Source of the DNA: an uncultured Trichormus sp.
GTDB lineage: Bacteria; Cyanobacteriota; Cyanobacteriia; Cyanobacteriales; Nostocaceae
Assembly: GCA_936914905.1 (NCBI GenBank)
Contig: CAKZGI010000287.1
Location: 1 to 64,000 of the forward strand
Length of the DNA stretch: 64,000 nt
Direction of reading: 5' to 3'
Position numbers and translations under genes: made by a program
Notes under the pieces: model-generated
Seen by the model: the letters and a program-made list of their open reading frames with translations, nothing else
Told to the model about the DNA's origin: nothing
Databases searched by the model: none
Shown: piece by piece, positions 1-9,300 of the stretch
Layout: each line of letters starts with the position of its first letter
How positions within the stretch are numbered: position 1 is the first letter of the stretch

Positions 1-2
1 AA

Positions 3-98
3 GTGGCTCTTGACTTCAAATCAAATCTGAAGATTGTTGTTGATGAATTCTTGCCTCAATGGAATTACACCCCTAAACCAAAGTTACAGGTTATTTAA
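3..98 (+). pseudogene. C-terminal tail of an unidentified ORF, possibly a transposase
   Basis: A reading frame enters from the left edge and runs 31 codons to a TAA at 96-98, ending with the residues PQWNYTPKPKLQVI. A Trp-Asn-Tyr near the C-terminus reminds me of the tails of some cyanobacterial DDE transposases, but the fragment is too short to place in a family. It is followed by a small inverted repeat. The rest of the gene lies outside the window, so I cannot say whether it is intact. Confidence 0.3.
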
Positions 99-111
99 TC
101 CATTATCCCAA

Positions 112-168
112 GGTGCGTCAGATGTAGGAAATCTCTTAATATTAACCACTTTATAAGTGTGACGCACC
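112..168. repeat. Small inverted repeat (GGTGCGTCA / TGACGCACC)
   Basis: GGTGCGTCA at 112-120 is the exact reverse complement of TGACGCACC at 160-168, with an AT-rich loop. A related GGTGCG...CGCACC hairpin lies behind glmU at 31614-31632. This looks like one of the small dispersed intergenic repeats of cyanobacterial genomes. Confidence 0.55.
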
Positions 169-196
169 CTACAAGAGACTTGAGAGTGACAGTTCA

Positions 197-221
197 CTAT
201 TCCCCTATGATAGGGGAATAG
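197..221. repeat. Near-perfect palindrome with a 12-bp stem and 1-nt loop
   Basis: The arm CTATTCCCCTAT (197-208) and its exact complement ATAGGGGAATAG (210-221) are separated by one G. It sits just beyond the stop of the minus-strand gene at 241-561. No T-run follows on either strand, so a simple rho-independent terminator is not supported. It may be a protein-binding palindrome or an IS-end remnant. Confidence 0.6.
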
Positions 222-240
222 AACAGCTAGCTGAGTTCAT

Positions 241-561
241 TCAATTATTAATGACTGTTTTAGAGGTCGTTAGCACTTCTGTTCGCTGTGTCTGGGTACA
301 CAGAACCCCATTTTTTATAGCTTCACCAGATTCTTTAGTAATTCTTTTAGTTATTTCACCAGGAGCATTTTCTGTTTGACGAGCTTCTTTGTTCCATTCT
401 TCCGTAGTTTTGGGTCTATGTGCATCATCTTTATGTATAAATTTGTCCAGTCTTCTGGTTACAGAGTCACTGTTAAGTCCAGATTCAATACTAGAATGTA
501 AGTTTGTTACCAGCACTAAAAAACCAACTAAGGCAATAGGAAAAAAACGCTTAAATTCCAA
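241..561 (-). CDS. Small exported or membrane-anchored hypothetical protein
   Basis: The 106-residue product begins MEFKRFFPIALVGFLVLV, a short basic N-terminus and a hydrophobic stretch of about 15 residues that could be a signal peptide or a single membrane anchor. The remainder is hydrophilic with many Lys, Glu and Thr residues and includes a TTEEWNKEARQTENAPGE segment. I recall similar short proteins in other filamentous cyanobacteria but know no function. There is no Cys lipobox. The gene stands alone between a palindrome downstream and a 470-bp gap upstream. The signal-like N-terminus supports a real gene; the function is unknown. Confidence 0.6.
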   Translation of the reverse strand: MEFKRFFPIALVGFLVLVTNLHSSIESGLNSDSVTRRLDKFIHKDDAHRPKTTEEWNKEARQTENAPGEITKRITKESGEAIKNGVLCTQTQRTEVLTTSKTVINN

Positions 562-1028
562 ATTGATACATAAACTGAATAGTATTTAGTGCTTTAGTAA
601 AAAACCCTGGCATCATTGTACTCAATTAATTCAGCTATTAATTAAATGTAAAGACAGGAGGAGAAAGACTGAAAAATCTTTTGGTATATGACTTTTTCCG
701 TAAGCATTCAGATATTAGCAGTCAGAAAGGAGTTGGCTCTTTAATGGTTACGCCCAAACTCACTATTTGATAATTTATAAATTAATCAAACATCCTGACT
801 CCTAAGATTGCAGATCAATGACGTACAGAATCTAAATTGAAACCTAGAGAGTAAGAGAGTTTTACCACTAACTCCTGACTCCTGCTGTAAGTTGGTTAGT
901 ATGAAAAGATATTCAACATCTGACGTACCCTGCAAGAGACATAAAAGCTCACTGAACATAATCAGTAATCCCCTTTTGGGGACGAAAATCTAGTAAAATA
1001 CTCAACATCATTTATGTAACATCCCACA
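562..1028. other. Intergenic region upstream of cas6
   Basis: No coding region is supported here. It contains degenerate CTCCTGACTCCTGCTG-like repeats near 790-890, a TGACGTACCCTGCAAGAGAC stretch near 920-945 resembling sequence at 160-185, and a G/C-clamped hairpin at 969-982 described separately. Promoters for the divergent flanking genes should lie here, but I cannot place -10/-35 boxes with confidence. Confidence 0.5.
969..982 (+). promoter_or_regulatory. CRISPR-repeat-like hairpin in the cas6 leader
   Basis: TCCCCTTTTGGGGA is a perfect palindrome (5-bp stem, TTTT loop) about 45 nt before the cas6 start and is followed by CGAAAATC. Many cyanobacterial CRISPR repeats consist of a CCCC/GGGG hairpin followed by a short tail containing GAAA. 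There is only one copy, so this is not an array. Its place directly before cas6 suggests, but does not prove, a Cas6-recognised RNA element. Confidence 0.35.
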
Positions 1029-2174
1029 ATGCCAAGAACCACCACATCCACCAGGCGTAAAACCCAAACCCAAGCAAATACCCCTCTATCTTGGGCAGAT
1101 GATACGGAATTAGTTGGTTTAGTCTTTGACCTAAAAGCGACTAGTACCACTTCCCTTTACTCCCAATACACCATTGGACTTCACGCTTGGTTTCTTGACC
1201 AAGTACGCCAATTCAATCCCAACCTTTCGGCCTATCTCCATGATAGTGAATCAGAAAAACCCTTCAACATTTCCGCCCTCGAAGGTCAATTACTTCCTAG
1301 TGGTAAACAACTGCAAATACAAGCAAACCAAAGATACTGCTGGCACGTCAACGCCATTTCCCAACCAGTAGTTAAGTTCTTGACTCAATGGTTAACCCAA
1401 TTACCACCGACTATAGAATTAAGAGACACACCATTGCAAATCAAACAGGTGCATATTGCTCATCCACCTACTACCTACAGTCAACTGCTAAACTCAGTTA
1501 CAAATAAATATTTTGATATCAGTTTCAGCTTTGTTTCCCCTACCAGCTTTCGTCGCAAAGGTCATCATTTTCCCCTTCCAGTTCCCATCAATCTTTTCCA
1601 CAGCTACCTCCGACGCTGGAATGACTTTTCAGGAAAGCCTGTAGAACAAGACGCTTTTCTAGAATGGATAGATGAAAATGTCATCATCCACCAGCACCGC
1701 TTAGAGTCGGTGAAAGTAGCAGCAGGTAAAAGGGGTTCAGTAACTGGATTTACCGGGGTAATGTCCTGTGGTTTGAGTAAACCAACTTTAGCTAACACTG
1801 AATTTACCAAATTATTTTATGCTTTAGTCCAACTGGCTCCGTACTGCGGAACAGGTCACAAAACGACCTTTGGACTAGGACAAACTCGCTTAGACTGGGT
1901 AGAACCAGAAAAAATAACATCTTCTGGGGTATTAACAAACCTCCTCGGAGAACGCATTGATGAATTAACAGCAATATTCACAGCACAACGCAAACGTACA
2001 GGGGGAGAACGTGCTGACAAAATTGCTTCCACCTGGGCTACGATTTTAGCACGGCGAGAAGTGGGGGAATCATTACAGGTTATAGCCCAAGATTTAGAGA
2101 TGCCTTATGTCACCGTTAAAACTTATGTCAAATTAGCTCGTCGGGCGCTTAAATATCCCATGTCAAAGTCATAA
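1029..2174 (+). CDS. cas6: Orphan CRISPR-associated endoribonuclease Cas6 with C-terminal HTH-like extension
   Basis: This is a 381-residue Cas6-family protein, the class that cuts pre-crRNA within the repeat. Family marks are the LSAYLHDSESEKPFNISAL segment (residues 66-84, the usual 'LHD...KPF..S' motif), SFRR at 173-176 and the C-terminal glycine-rich loop CGTGHKTTFGLGQT at 273-286. The core ends near residue 290. A further 90 residues carry a basic region and what looks like a helix-turn-helix (about 345-375, VIAQDLEMPYVTVKTYVKLA). No other cas gene and no CRISPR array occurs in the window, so the protein either serves arrays elsewhere or is an orphan. The ATG at 1029 is the first in frame and lacks a strong Shine-Dalgarno. 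Assignment to Cas6 is firm; the role of the extension is inference. Confidence 0.85.
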   Translation: MPRTTTSTRRKTQTQANTPLSWADDTELVGLVFDLKATSTTSLYSQYTIGLHAWFLDQVRQFNPNLSAYLHDSESEKPFNISALEGQLLPSGKQLQIQANQRYCWHVNAISQPVVKFLTQWLTQLPPTIELRDTPLQIKQVHIAHPPTTYSQLLNSVTNKYFDISFSFVSPTSFRRKGHHFPLPVPINLFHSYLRRWNDFSGKPVEQDAFLEWIDENVIIHQHRLESVKVAAGKRGSVTGFTGVMSCGLSKPTLANTEFTKLFYALVQLAPYCGTGHKTTFGLGQTRLDWVEPEKITSSGVLTNLLGERIDELTAIFTAQRKRTGGERADKIASTWATILARREVGESLQVIAQDLEMPYVTVKTYVKLARRALKYPMSKS

Positions 2175-2290
2175 GGGAATACCAAAAAATAAATTATCAC
2201 AAATTTTAGTGTGGGTTAGCTCAGCATAAGCCACCATTATTGTTTGTACTTTGCAAACAAGTGGATACTTTATACAGTTTTTGTGAAACT

Positions 2291-2322
2291 ATGGTATTTA
2301 CACATAATGGTATTTACACATA
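2291..2322. repeat. Perfect 16-bp tandem duplication
   Basis: ATGGTATTTACACATA occurs twice head to tail (2291-2306 and 2307-2322). It covers the 3' end and stop codon of the minus-strand methyltransferase gene, so the duplication probably altered that protein's last residues. Confidence 0.9.
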
Positions 2323-3251
2323 GGAATTATAGTTTCTAAACTCACCTTGTTAATCTCCCCTTCAGCTATATTTTTAAACAAAACAGTAAACGCACCAGCA
2401 CCTAAACCATCTTGTGGAAACATCCGATAACAAGGAATGGTAGTTAAATGCGATTGATAACTTAATAAATGGCTAACTTCCACAGCTTGAAATTGGGGAA
2501 ATTTTTCTAATAGCCATTCACATACCTGCTCATTTTCTTCTGGAGAATAAGTACAAGTCATATAAGCTAAATAACCTTGTGGTGCAACTAATCGCGTTGA
2601 ATTAGCAATAATGCGTTTTTGACGGTTCGCACTTTTATTAATTGAAGTATGATGAAAACATCCCGGTACTTTTTCACCCTTAGCTAATAAAGATTGACCA
2701 GTACAAGGTGCATCAACTATGACTAAGTTGATAGATTGTGATAACATTTCTGCAAAAATACTAGAGTCACGATGTACTACACAGCTAGGTTTAATTTGGC
2801 AACGTTTCAAATTGGAAATTAGCATTCCTAACCGCTTGCTGATGACTTCATTACTGATCAGTAAATCAGGTCTTAATGCTTTCCAAGCAAAAATACTTTT
2901 ACCCCCTGGTGCGGCACACATGTCAAACAATAAAGGTACTGATTGATCGATAGTTAATAAAATAGAAGCAGCAAATACAGACGAGAAATCCAAACAATAA
3001 AAATATCCTTGTTGATGTAAGGGGTGTTTACCTGGTTTTTCTCCAATATGGAGACGGTCTACAAATTTGGGTTGCCAAGGTGTTGGTATTTCTGCTAGAA
3101 AAGGCGTAATTTCTGGTTTCTCTAGAGACCATAACACACAAGGCGAAAAAGGTTTAGGATTAACTAAAGCTTCAATAAATCTTCCTTGTTTATCGGCGTG
3201 TTCAAATAAACGACGGGAAACTTTAAGTAATAAATTTGAAGGCTTTTCCAT
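2298..3251 (-). CDS. RsmB/NOP2-family SAM-dependent RNA m5C methyltransferase
   Basis: This 317-residue protein belongs to the NOL1/NOP2/Sun family, which methylates cytosine-5 in rRNA or tRNA using two cysteines. The SAM-binding motif I MCAAPGGKS is at 111-119, motif IV DAPCTGQS at 180-187 (Cys183) and motif VI MTCTYSPEEN at 231-240 (Cys233). The family normally releases product with the first Cys and attacks with the second; both are present. The N-terminal RNA-binding part is short, as in RsmF/YebU-like cyanobacterial members. The C-terminus ends inside a 16-bp tandem duplication. It is convergent with cas6. Substrate position cannot be told from sequence. Confidence 0.9.
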   Translation of the reverse strand: MEKPSNLLLKVSRRLFEHADKQGRFIEALVNPKPFSPCVLWSLEKPEITPFLAEIPTPWQPKFVDRLHIGEKPGKHPLHQQGYFYCLDFSSVFAASILLTIDQSVPLLFDMCAAPGGKSIFAWKALRPDLLISNEVISKRLGMLISNLKRCQIKPSCVVHRDSSIFAEMLSQSINLVIVDAPCTGQSLLAKGEKVPGCFHHTSINKSANRQKRIIANSTRLVAPQGYLAYMTCTYSPEENEQVCEWLLEKFPQFQAVEVSHLLSYQSHLTTIPCYRMFPQDGLGAGAFTVLFKNIAEGEINKVSLETIIPMCKYHYV

Positions 3252-3466
3252 ATTTCAAAGTTTGGTAATTTTAGCTAATTATAACACTCTTGGAACTGTT
3301 ACACTAGAACAATAAAATCAAGGTATTTGGCTGCATACTGAAAAAAATATAATGACCACCATTGAGGTTGCGTTTTTAAAGCTTGTCCGGCGCGGCTTCT
3401 GGCTTATAGCTAAGAGCTAACCGTGTTTTGGCACTTGTTAAATTAACCCATTGCACCGGAGAGGTC

Positions 3467-4903
3467 ATGAACTTAAATAATTTTCCGCAGAAATTACGTC
3501 AAGAAGCACAACTTTGGCGGGATGAAGGACTTATTAGTTCTTCCCAATACCAGCAGATTGCAGACCGTTATCAATTTAACAAAATAGAAGCAGCTGCAAA
3601 AGAAAGTTCTGGGCTAATAGCCATTGCTGTAGGTGGCTTACTTTTAGTTTTAGGTGTAATTATCTTTGTAGCAGCAAATTGGCAAACATGGTCAAGAGAA
3701 GTCAAGTTTATCTTGTTAATGAGTTTATTTTTGTCTACTGCTATAACTGGTTTTTTGACTTGGAGAGAACCTATACCTGCTAAAGGTGAAGATAAAAAAC
3801 AACAATGTAGTAAACGCTTACTAGGAGAGGCATTAATAATTCTCAGCGCCTTTATTTTAGGGGGAACTTTAATGCTGATGGCGCAAATATTCAATATTAG
3901 CGGTTCAGCTTATGAGTTGTTTTTAGCGTGGGGTTTTGGTGTTTTAGCGATGGCTTATAGCCTATCCCTCAATTCGTTGGGGGTTTTGGCTATTGTTCTT
4001 GTACAAATCGGCTATTGGATAGGATTAAGAGAGTTTTGGTCTTCTCCGAGTGATTTGAATTGGGCACGTTTGGCAGTGCGGCATATGCCCTTAATTTCAT
4101 GGTTGCTATTTGTACCTTTGGCATATATTTGTCGTTCACAGGTGATTTTTGTATTAGCTGCCGTTGCTTTTACTCTTTCCTTGCAATACAATCTCAACCC
4201 CTTACCATTGATAACTTTTTCTGATGTAGTACCTTGGGTGGCGTCTTTTGCATTAGCACTTCCACCGGCATTATTCTGGAGTTATGATGATTTGCTGTTC
4301 CCCACCATTAATTATAGGTTGTTTCAACCCATAGCCCATAATTTAGCGTTGGGATGTTTTGGTGTGGTCTTTTATCTGTTATCTTTTCATTGGCAGTGGC
4401 AATCTTTCAGTTATGGTTATGGTAATTCAGCAAACAATTTACCGAATATATTTCAATCTCTGCCTATAATTGATTTGGGAATTCTCAGCGGTTTAGCAGT
4501 CTTGCAATGGTTATTTCTATTTCGTCATCGAGGTAATGGAACGCGCAGAGAAGTATTTTTTACTATCACCGTCATTACCATTTTTCTGAGTTTTATTGTT
4601 ATCATACCTTTTTGGCATCAAGCTGTCGGTCGTATTACTGAACTGGGTATTTTTGTTTTCAATGTCCTATTGACAACTTTAGCTTGGGGATTGATGCAAG
4701 AAGGATTTAAGTTAAGTAACAGACTCTCTTTCTGGTGTGGTATGCTATTACTTATACTGCAAATTATCAGCCGGGTGTTAGAGTACGATACAGATTTATC
4801 GTTTAGATCACTAGTATTTGTATTGTGCGGTTCTGGTCTGATTTCTGCGGGTCTTTGGTTTGAACGTCGCTTCCATGAACGTACTTCGGTGAAGAAATAC
4901 TAG
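3467..4903 (+). CDS. DUF2157 multi-pass membrane protein
   Basis: I place the start at the ATG at 3467, which has GGAGAGG just upstream, rather than at an in-frame TTG 39 nt earlier; the product is 478 residues. A soluble N-terminus (LRQEAQLWRDEGLISSSQY) is the usual DUF2157 opening and is followed by at least ten hydrophobic segments beginning IAIAVGGLLLVLGVIIFVAANW. DUF2157 proteins are integral membrane proteins of unknown function that often sit beside GDYXXLXY proteins, as here (next gene, 330 bp downstream). The two are probably a functional pair separated by a MITE. Function unknown; family call firm. Confidence 0.85.
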   Translation: MNLNNFPQKLRQEAQLWRDEGLISSSQYQQIADRYQFNKIEAAAKESSGLIAIAVGGLLLVLGVIIFVAANWQTWSREVKFILLMSLFLSTAITGFLTWREPIPAKGEDKKQQCSKRLLGEALIILSAFILGGTLMLMAQIFNISGSAYELFLAWGFGVLAMAYSLSLNSLGVLAIVLVQIGYWIGLREFWSSPSDLNWARLAVRHMPLISWLLFVPLAYICRSQVIFVLAAVAFTLSLQYNLNPLPLITFSDVVPWVASFALALPPALFWSYDDLLFPTINYRLFQPIAHNLALGCFGVVFYLLSFHWQWQSFSYGYGNSANNLPNIFQSLPIIDLGILSGLAVLQWLFLFRHRGNGTRREVFFTITVITIFLSFIVIIPFWHQAVGRITELGIFVFNVLLTTLAWGLMQEGFKLSNRLSFWCGMLLLILQIISRVLEYDTDLSFRSLVFVLCGSGLISAGLWFERRFHERTSVKKY

Positions 4904-4976
4904 GGAAGTTATATAATTAGAATGAATAGATATATTAAATCTCTGCGTTGAAAATCCTATTAGTTATTAGTCATTA

Positions 4977-5148
4977 GAGGATGTTTTAAAAGTCTAAAAT
5001 TTCATACTGTAGCTTGCTTCCCGCAGGGGTATGTAACAATAGTGAAATAATGTATCTCATAACTTGATGAGAAGTCAAGATTCTGACCGGAACGCAATGG
5101 AGGGAAGAATTAAAAATCATACGTATCCTCTAGTTTTAAAACATCCTC
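4977..5148. mobile_element. MITE, 172 bp, with 15-bp perfect terminal inverted repeats
   Basis: GAGGATGTTTTAAAA (4977-4991) is exactly inverted as TTTTAAAACATCCTC (5134-5148). Both ends are flanked by TTA, a likely 3-bp target duplication. Ends beginning GAG plus a TNA target match the IS1031 subgroup of IS5. The interior has no ORF and contains TAGCTTGCTTCCCGCAGGGG near 5013-5032, related to a dispersed repeat seen inverted near 13290-13313. It is a non-autonomous element between two genes that normally go together. Confidence 0.8.
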
Positions 5149-5151
5149 TTA

Positions 5152-5205
5152 GTCACTAGTCATTGATAACTAACAACTGAAAACTGACAACTGATAGCTG
5201 CTGTT
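5152..5205. repeat. Degenerate heptanucleotide repeat tract
   Basis: The stretch is built from variants of ACTAACA / ACTGACA / ACTGATA in tandem. Short tandemly repeated heptanucleotides are a known feature of heterocystous cyanobacteria. It forms most of the 5' leader of the following gene, which has no clear Shine-Dalgarno. Confidence 0.6.
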
Positions 5206-5231
5206 AACTTAAGATTCACCAATTACTTATT

Positions 5232-5942
5232 ATGACAAATAACTTGCCTGAACCTAAGAAAACCTTAACTCCAGAGAAGGAGTTTTCTGAAAAACTGACT
5301 TTTCGGGATTACTTAATAGCTACTGAACAGAAAGCTAATCAGCCGTTACCGATTTGGCGGTTAATTGCTCCTTTGATGGTACAAATCGGATTGATTTTGG
5401 CAGTTCCAACCCAAGCAATGTATACGGAAATGACTGGTAAATCGGTTATTTTGCAAACTATACCTGTATATTCTAATAATTTGTTGCAGGGTTCTTCTTT
5501 GTCGCTTGATTATAATATTTCCCGCAATGAGACTTTGAGAAGATTACCTGGTTGGAGAGATTGGGTAAGACAAAATTCTCTGAGAAATGGACAAATAAAT
5601 CAAGGAAGTATCTTGTATTTGATTTTGCAAGAACAACGGTATTTTAATGGTAGTGTTCCTACAGCTTGGAGACCAATGGGTATAAGTAGTAATCGACCTA
5701 TGTATTTAACAAATAACCAGGTGGCTTTAAAAGGGAGTTATCAAGATGGGTTGATTAACTACGGTTTGGAAAAGTATTTCATTTCTGAAGAACAAAGACA
5801 GCAGATTAATAATGATATGTTGGAAACACAGCAAAACAGAGATGGACGGAGATCACCAATAGTGGTAAAATTTAAAGTAGACCCTCAAGGTAATGCTGTG
5901 CCGACGAGTATGTGGATAGGCGATCACAATTATCGCTTTTGA
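5232..5942 (+). CDS. GDYXXLXY domain protein
   Basis: This 236-residue protein has a hydrophilic N-terminus, one hydrophobic segment (about 45-65, LIAPLMVQIGLILAVPTQAM) and an extracytoplasmic domain. The pair of motifs SLSLDYNIS and GLINYGLEKYFISEEQR is typical of the GDYXXLXY family. Members co-occur with DUF2157/DUF4401 membrane proteins, and the DUF2157 gene lies directly upstream with the MITE between them. I infer that the pair acts together in the cytoplasmic membrane; the biochemical role is unknown. The start has no strong ribosome-binding site and is preceded by heptamer repeats. Confidence 0.8.
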   Translation: MTNNLPEPKKTLTPEKEFSEKLTFRDYLIATEQKANQPLPIWRLIAPLMVQIGLILAVPTQAMYTEMTGKSVILQTIPVYSNNLLQGSSLSLDYNISRNETLRRLPGWRDWVRQNSLRNGQINQGSILYLILQEQRYFNGSVPTAWRPMGISSNRPMYLTNNQVALKGSYQDGLINYGLEKYFISEEQRQQINNDMLETQQNRDGRRSPIVVKFKVDPQGNAVPTSMWIGDHNYRF

Positions 5943-6008
5943 TAGTTATCACTTATTTAGTTATCAGTCATCTTTTATCAGGTTGTTTACTGTTTGCTGT
6001 TCCGTATT

Positions 6009-6248
6009 TTATTCGTTATGTTTTAAGTTCCAGGCTGCACTAAAAGCTGCTCCAGCACCGGCTAATAACCCTTTACTCATGCCTTGAATAGTTCTCTCTA
6101 CTTGGTTTTGGGTCAGACATTCGCTGGTGACTCTATCAGCATTTAAGCACATTTTGCTTTCTACCCATCCAGAAGTTCCACCTAAAATGACACCAGGTAC
6201 ACTACAGGAAACAACAAGAAGCAACAAGCGTTTCATTTTTCTATCCAT
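6009..6248 (-). CDS. Small hydrophobic hypothetical protein
   Basis: This is a 79-residue product; MKRLLLLVVSCSVPGVILGG at residues 5-24 looks like a signal peptide or membrane helix, and a second glycine/alanine-rich hydrophobic helix (GLLAGAGAAFSAAW) lies near the C-terminus. Two cysteines (MCLNADRVTSECL) between them could form a periplasmic disulfide. The true start may be the second Met. I do not recognise a family. It lies between the GDYXXLXY gene and the sensor kinase with no obvious operon partner. Confidence 0.5.
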   Translation of the reverse strand: MDRKMKRLLLLVVSCSVPGVILGGTSGWVESKMCLNADRVTSECLTQNQVERTIQGMSKGLLAGAGAAFSAAWNLKHNE

Positions 6249-6323
6249 AGGTGGACGTGTGAAATAGAGGAGTGAATTAAGTTTCCAGCTACTTTACACT
6301 ATTTTGCCAACTTTTGGACACTT

Positions 6324-9300
6324 TTAAATCCGACCGGCCAATGCTGCAACCACTGAAATTAAGCGATTGGGTTCGATGGGTTTAGCAACATGAGTTTGGA
6401 ATCCTGCGGACAAAGCCTCTGTTTGGTCTGTATCTCCAGCATAGGCTGTCATTGCAGCAGCAGGAATCTGCCCTCCTTCTTCGGCACTGAGTGATCGCAC
6501 CTGACGAATTAGTGCATAACCATCTTCCTCCGGTAGCCCAATATCAGATAGAAGCACATCATAGCCATGAGGATTAGCCTTGAGTATTGATAAAGCTTCT
6601 TTTAGCGATCCTGCCTCTGTTACTTGTATTCCATACTCTTCCAGCACGATTTGAAATAATTGACGAATATCTGGTTCATCATCGACCATCAGCACCCGCA
6701 CACCAGCTAATGATGGGGAGGAGACAGGGGAATGAGAAGCAGGAGAAGCAGGAGAAATAACTGGATTTTGAGGATTTGCTATAGCACTCGTTTCTAACGT
6801 CTTTTCTAGATTAGTTTGCAGAGGTAGTCTAACAGTAAAAGTAGCACCTTGACCCTCACCTGGACTTGTCACTTCCACTGTACCACCGTGGAGTTCTACC
6901 AAATGTCGTACAATTGAAAGCCCCAATCCTAATCCAGTATTAGACCTGGTTAGGCTACAATCAGCCTGACGGAAGCGGTCAAAAATATAGGGGAGAAAGT
7001 CTGCGCTGATGCCTACCCCAGTGTCCCTAACTTGAATTTCAGCTTGAAAACTACTGTAATCTAAGGTGATATCAATTCTTCCACCCACAGAAGTAAATTT
7101 AATCGAGTTCGAAAGTAAATTCCAAATCACCTGTTGTAAGCGAATTTGATCTCCAACCAAGGTTATTTCAGCAGAATCTAGTCTCGATTGAATTTGAATA
7201 TTTTTAGCATCTGCGGCAAATTGCACCACATCTATGGCTGCTTCAATCACAGGAATAAGCTTAACAGGCTGTGCTTCCAGACGCATCTGCCCGACGCCAA
7301 TACGGGATATATCTAATAAATCCCCAATCAGCTGATGTTGTGCCTTAGCACTGCGCTCAATAGCTTCCAATGCCTGATTAGTCTTAGCTTCGTCCAGCTG
7401 CTGTTTTCGTAGCAGTTGCGTCCACCCTAGCAGACAACTTAGCGGATTACGTAACTCATGAGAAAGAACAGACAAAAACTCATCCTTGGCACAGTTTGCT
7501 GTTTCTGCCGCAGTCCGGGCTGATTGTTCTTGAGCTAGGAGTTGAGTTCGTTCTGCTTCTAATTGCTTGCGTTGGGTGATATCCTCAATTACCAAGATAA
7601 TCAGTGGCGTATCACCTATTTGCGTAATTTTTCGGCCATTGAGGCACATAATTTTGTGACCGATTTGCTCAAAGTCATGCTCAATTTCTACATCTTGAAA
7701 GTGGCCTTGTTGGGGGATACTCTCTTCCAAGAGTGATCGCAACTCGGAAATATTCCACTGTCCATCACCGATTTCATAAATGAGGCGATTTTCTGTTTCT
7801 TCTGCTCCGAGGTGGAATGCTTCATAGAAAAACTGATTAGCAGTAACCACTTTTAAATCCACATCCATCACCACCAAAGATTCCCGTACGGTAGACACAA
7901 TTGCCGCTGCATAATCACGGAATGATTTGAGGATATTAGCATTGCGTTTGATATCATCAATATCAACCAAAATTACTACCGCACCATCGATTTTGTTGTC
8001 AATAGTCCGATATGGTCTGATGCGTAGATCATACCAATAACCGTCTAAATCTTGTACCTCGTGAGTTTTCAAGTTCGAGCTGCTAATTACTTCTACAATT
8101 TTTTCTTCTAAATCGGGGATCTTTAATTTGTGTTTAATATTACTTAATGCTCGTCCCTCATCCGTAGGAATTAAATTAAATATGATCTCTGCTGCTAGAT
8201 TAAAGCGGCGAATTTTTAAATCACTCCCTAAGATCAAGATAGAAATATTAATACTACTAAAGAGATTTTGTAAATCGTTACTAACCAGAGTCACTTCTAC
8301 ATTTCGCTGTTGCAGTTCGTGGTTAATAGTATTGAGTTCTTCATTGGTAGCCTGAATTTCTTCCCTAGCAGTTTCCAATTCTTCATTGGTAATTTGCAAC
8401 TCCTCATTACTGGAGAGTATTTCTTCATTAGCTGCTCTCAAATGCTGATTACTGGCTTGCTTTTCCTCAATTATTGATTGCAGGTAATCTTTAGTGGATG
8501 TTAGTTCGTGCTGAAGAATCGTAATTTCCTGCTCATAACTGTTTTTTGTTTCCTGTTCAGGAATATTGCTATCTGCTTCCATTGGCAAGGTTTTTGAAGG
8601 GGGGATATCCTCAAACAAAACTAAAAAAAAATCTTCTGCTGCACCAATAACTGGTAAGGGAATCACATGAATGTTTAGCATCCTAGATTTGTTTTCCTCT
8701 TTAATTCGTATCCCTTCTTTTTTAATAGCAATGGATTGCCTTTTAGCTTGATAAACTGAGATACGTAGCTCTAGCCGCAATTCTTCTTTGGCCATTTTCA
8801 GCAAATTGAAACTGGGTCTACCTGGTGCAGGTTGTAAATAGGGACTTGTATGACCTCGGAATTGTAAAATCTCCAGATTATTGTTAATAATAACACCCAC
8901 AGGTGCGAATTTATTTAACACAATTCTGTCAGCCTCTTTGTGTATTTCTACATCATTCCATGAATCATTACTTATTAGCAGTGGGGATTTTGTGGTTTCC
9001 ACAGGATAGTCACTGATTATTGTCTCAATAGCCAGCCGGGTAGATGCTATTTTGCGCCCATAAATTTTGTACTTTTTATCCACTAAATTAAACAAGTCAG
9101 CAAATTCCCCCACTGTCTCCGATGTGCCTAACATCAAAAAACCTGTAGGTTTAAGACCCCAATGAAAGATTGGGAGGAGCTTTTGCTGAGCAGTAGAACC
9201 CAAATAAATTAAGACATTCCGGCAGGTGATCAAATCTAGCCGGGAAAATGGGGGATCACTAATCAGGTTCTGTCTGGCAAAAACACACAGTTCTCTAACT

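Noticed and set aside
562-1028. CRISPR array next to cas6
   Set aside because: Only one repeat-like hairpin is present; there are no regularly spaced repeats or spacers here or elsewhere in the window.
3428-3466. TTG start extending the DUF2157 protein by 13 residues
   Set aside because: The ATG at 3467 has a strong GGAGAGG ribosome-binding site and gives the usual family N-terminus.
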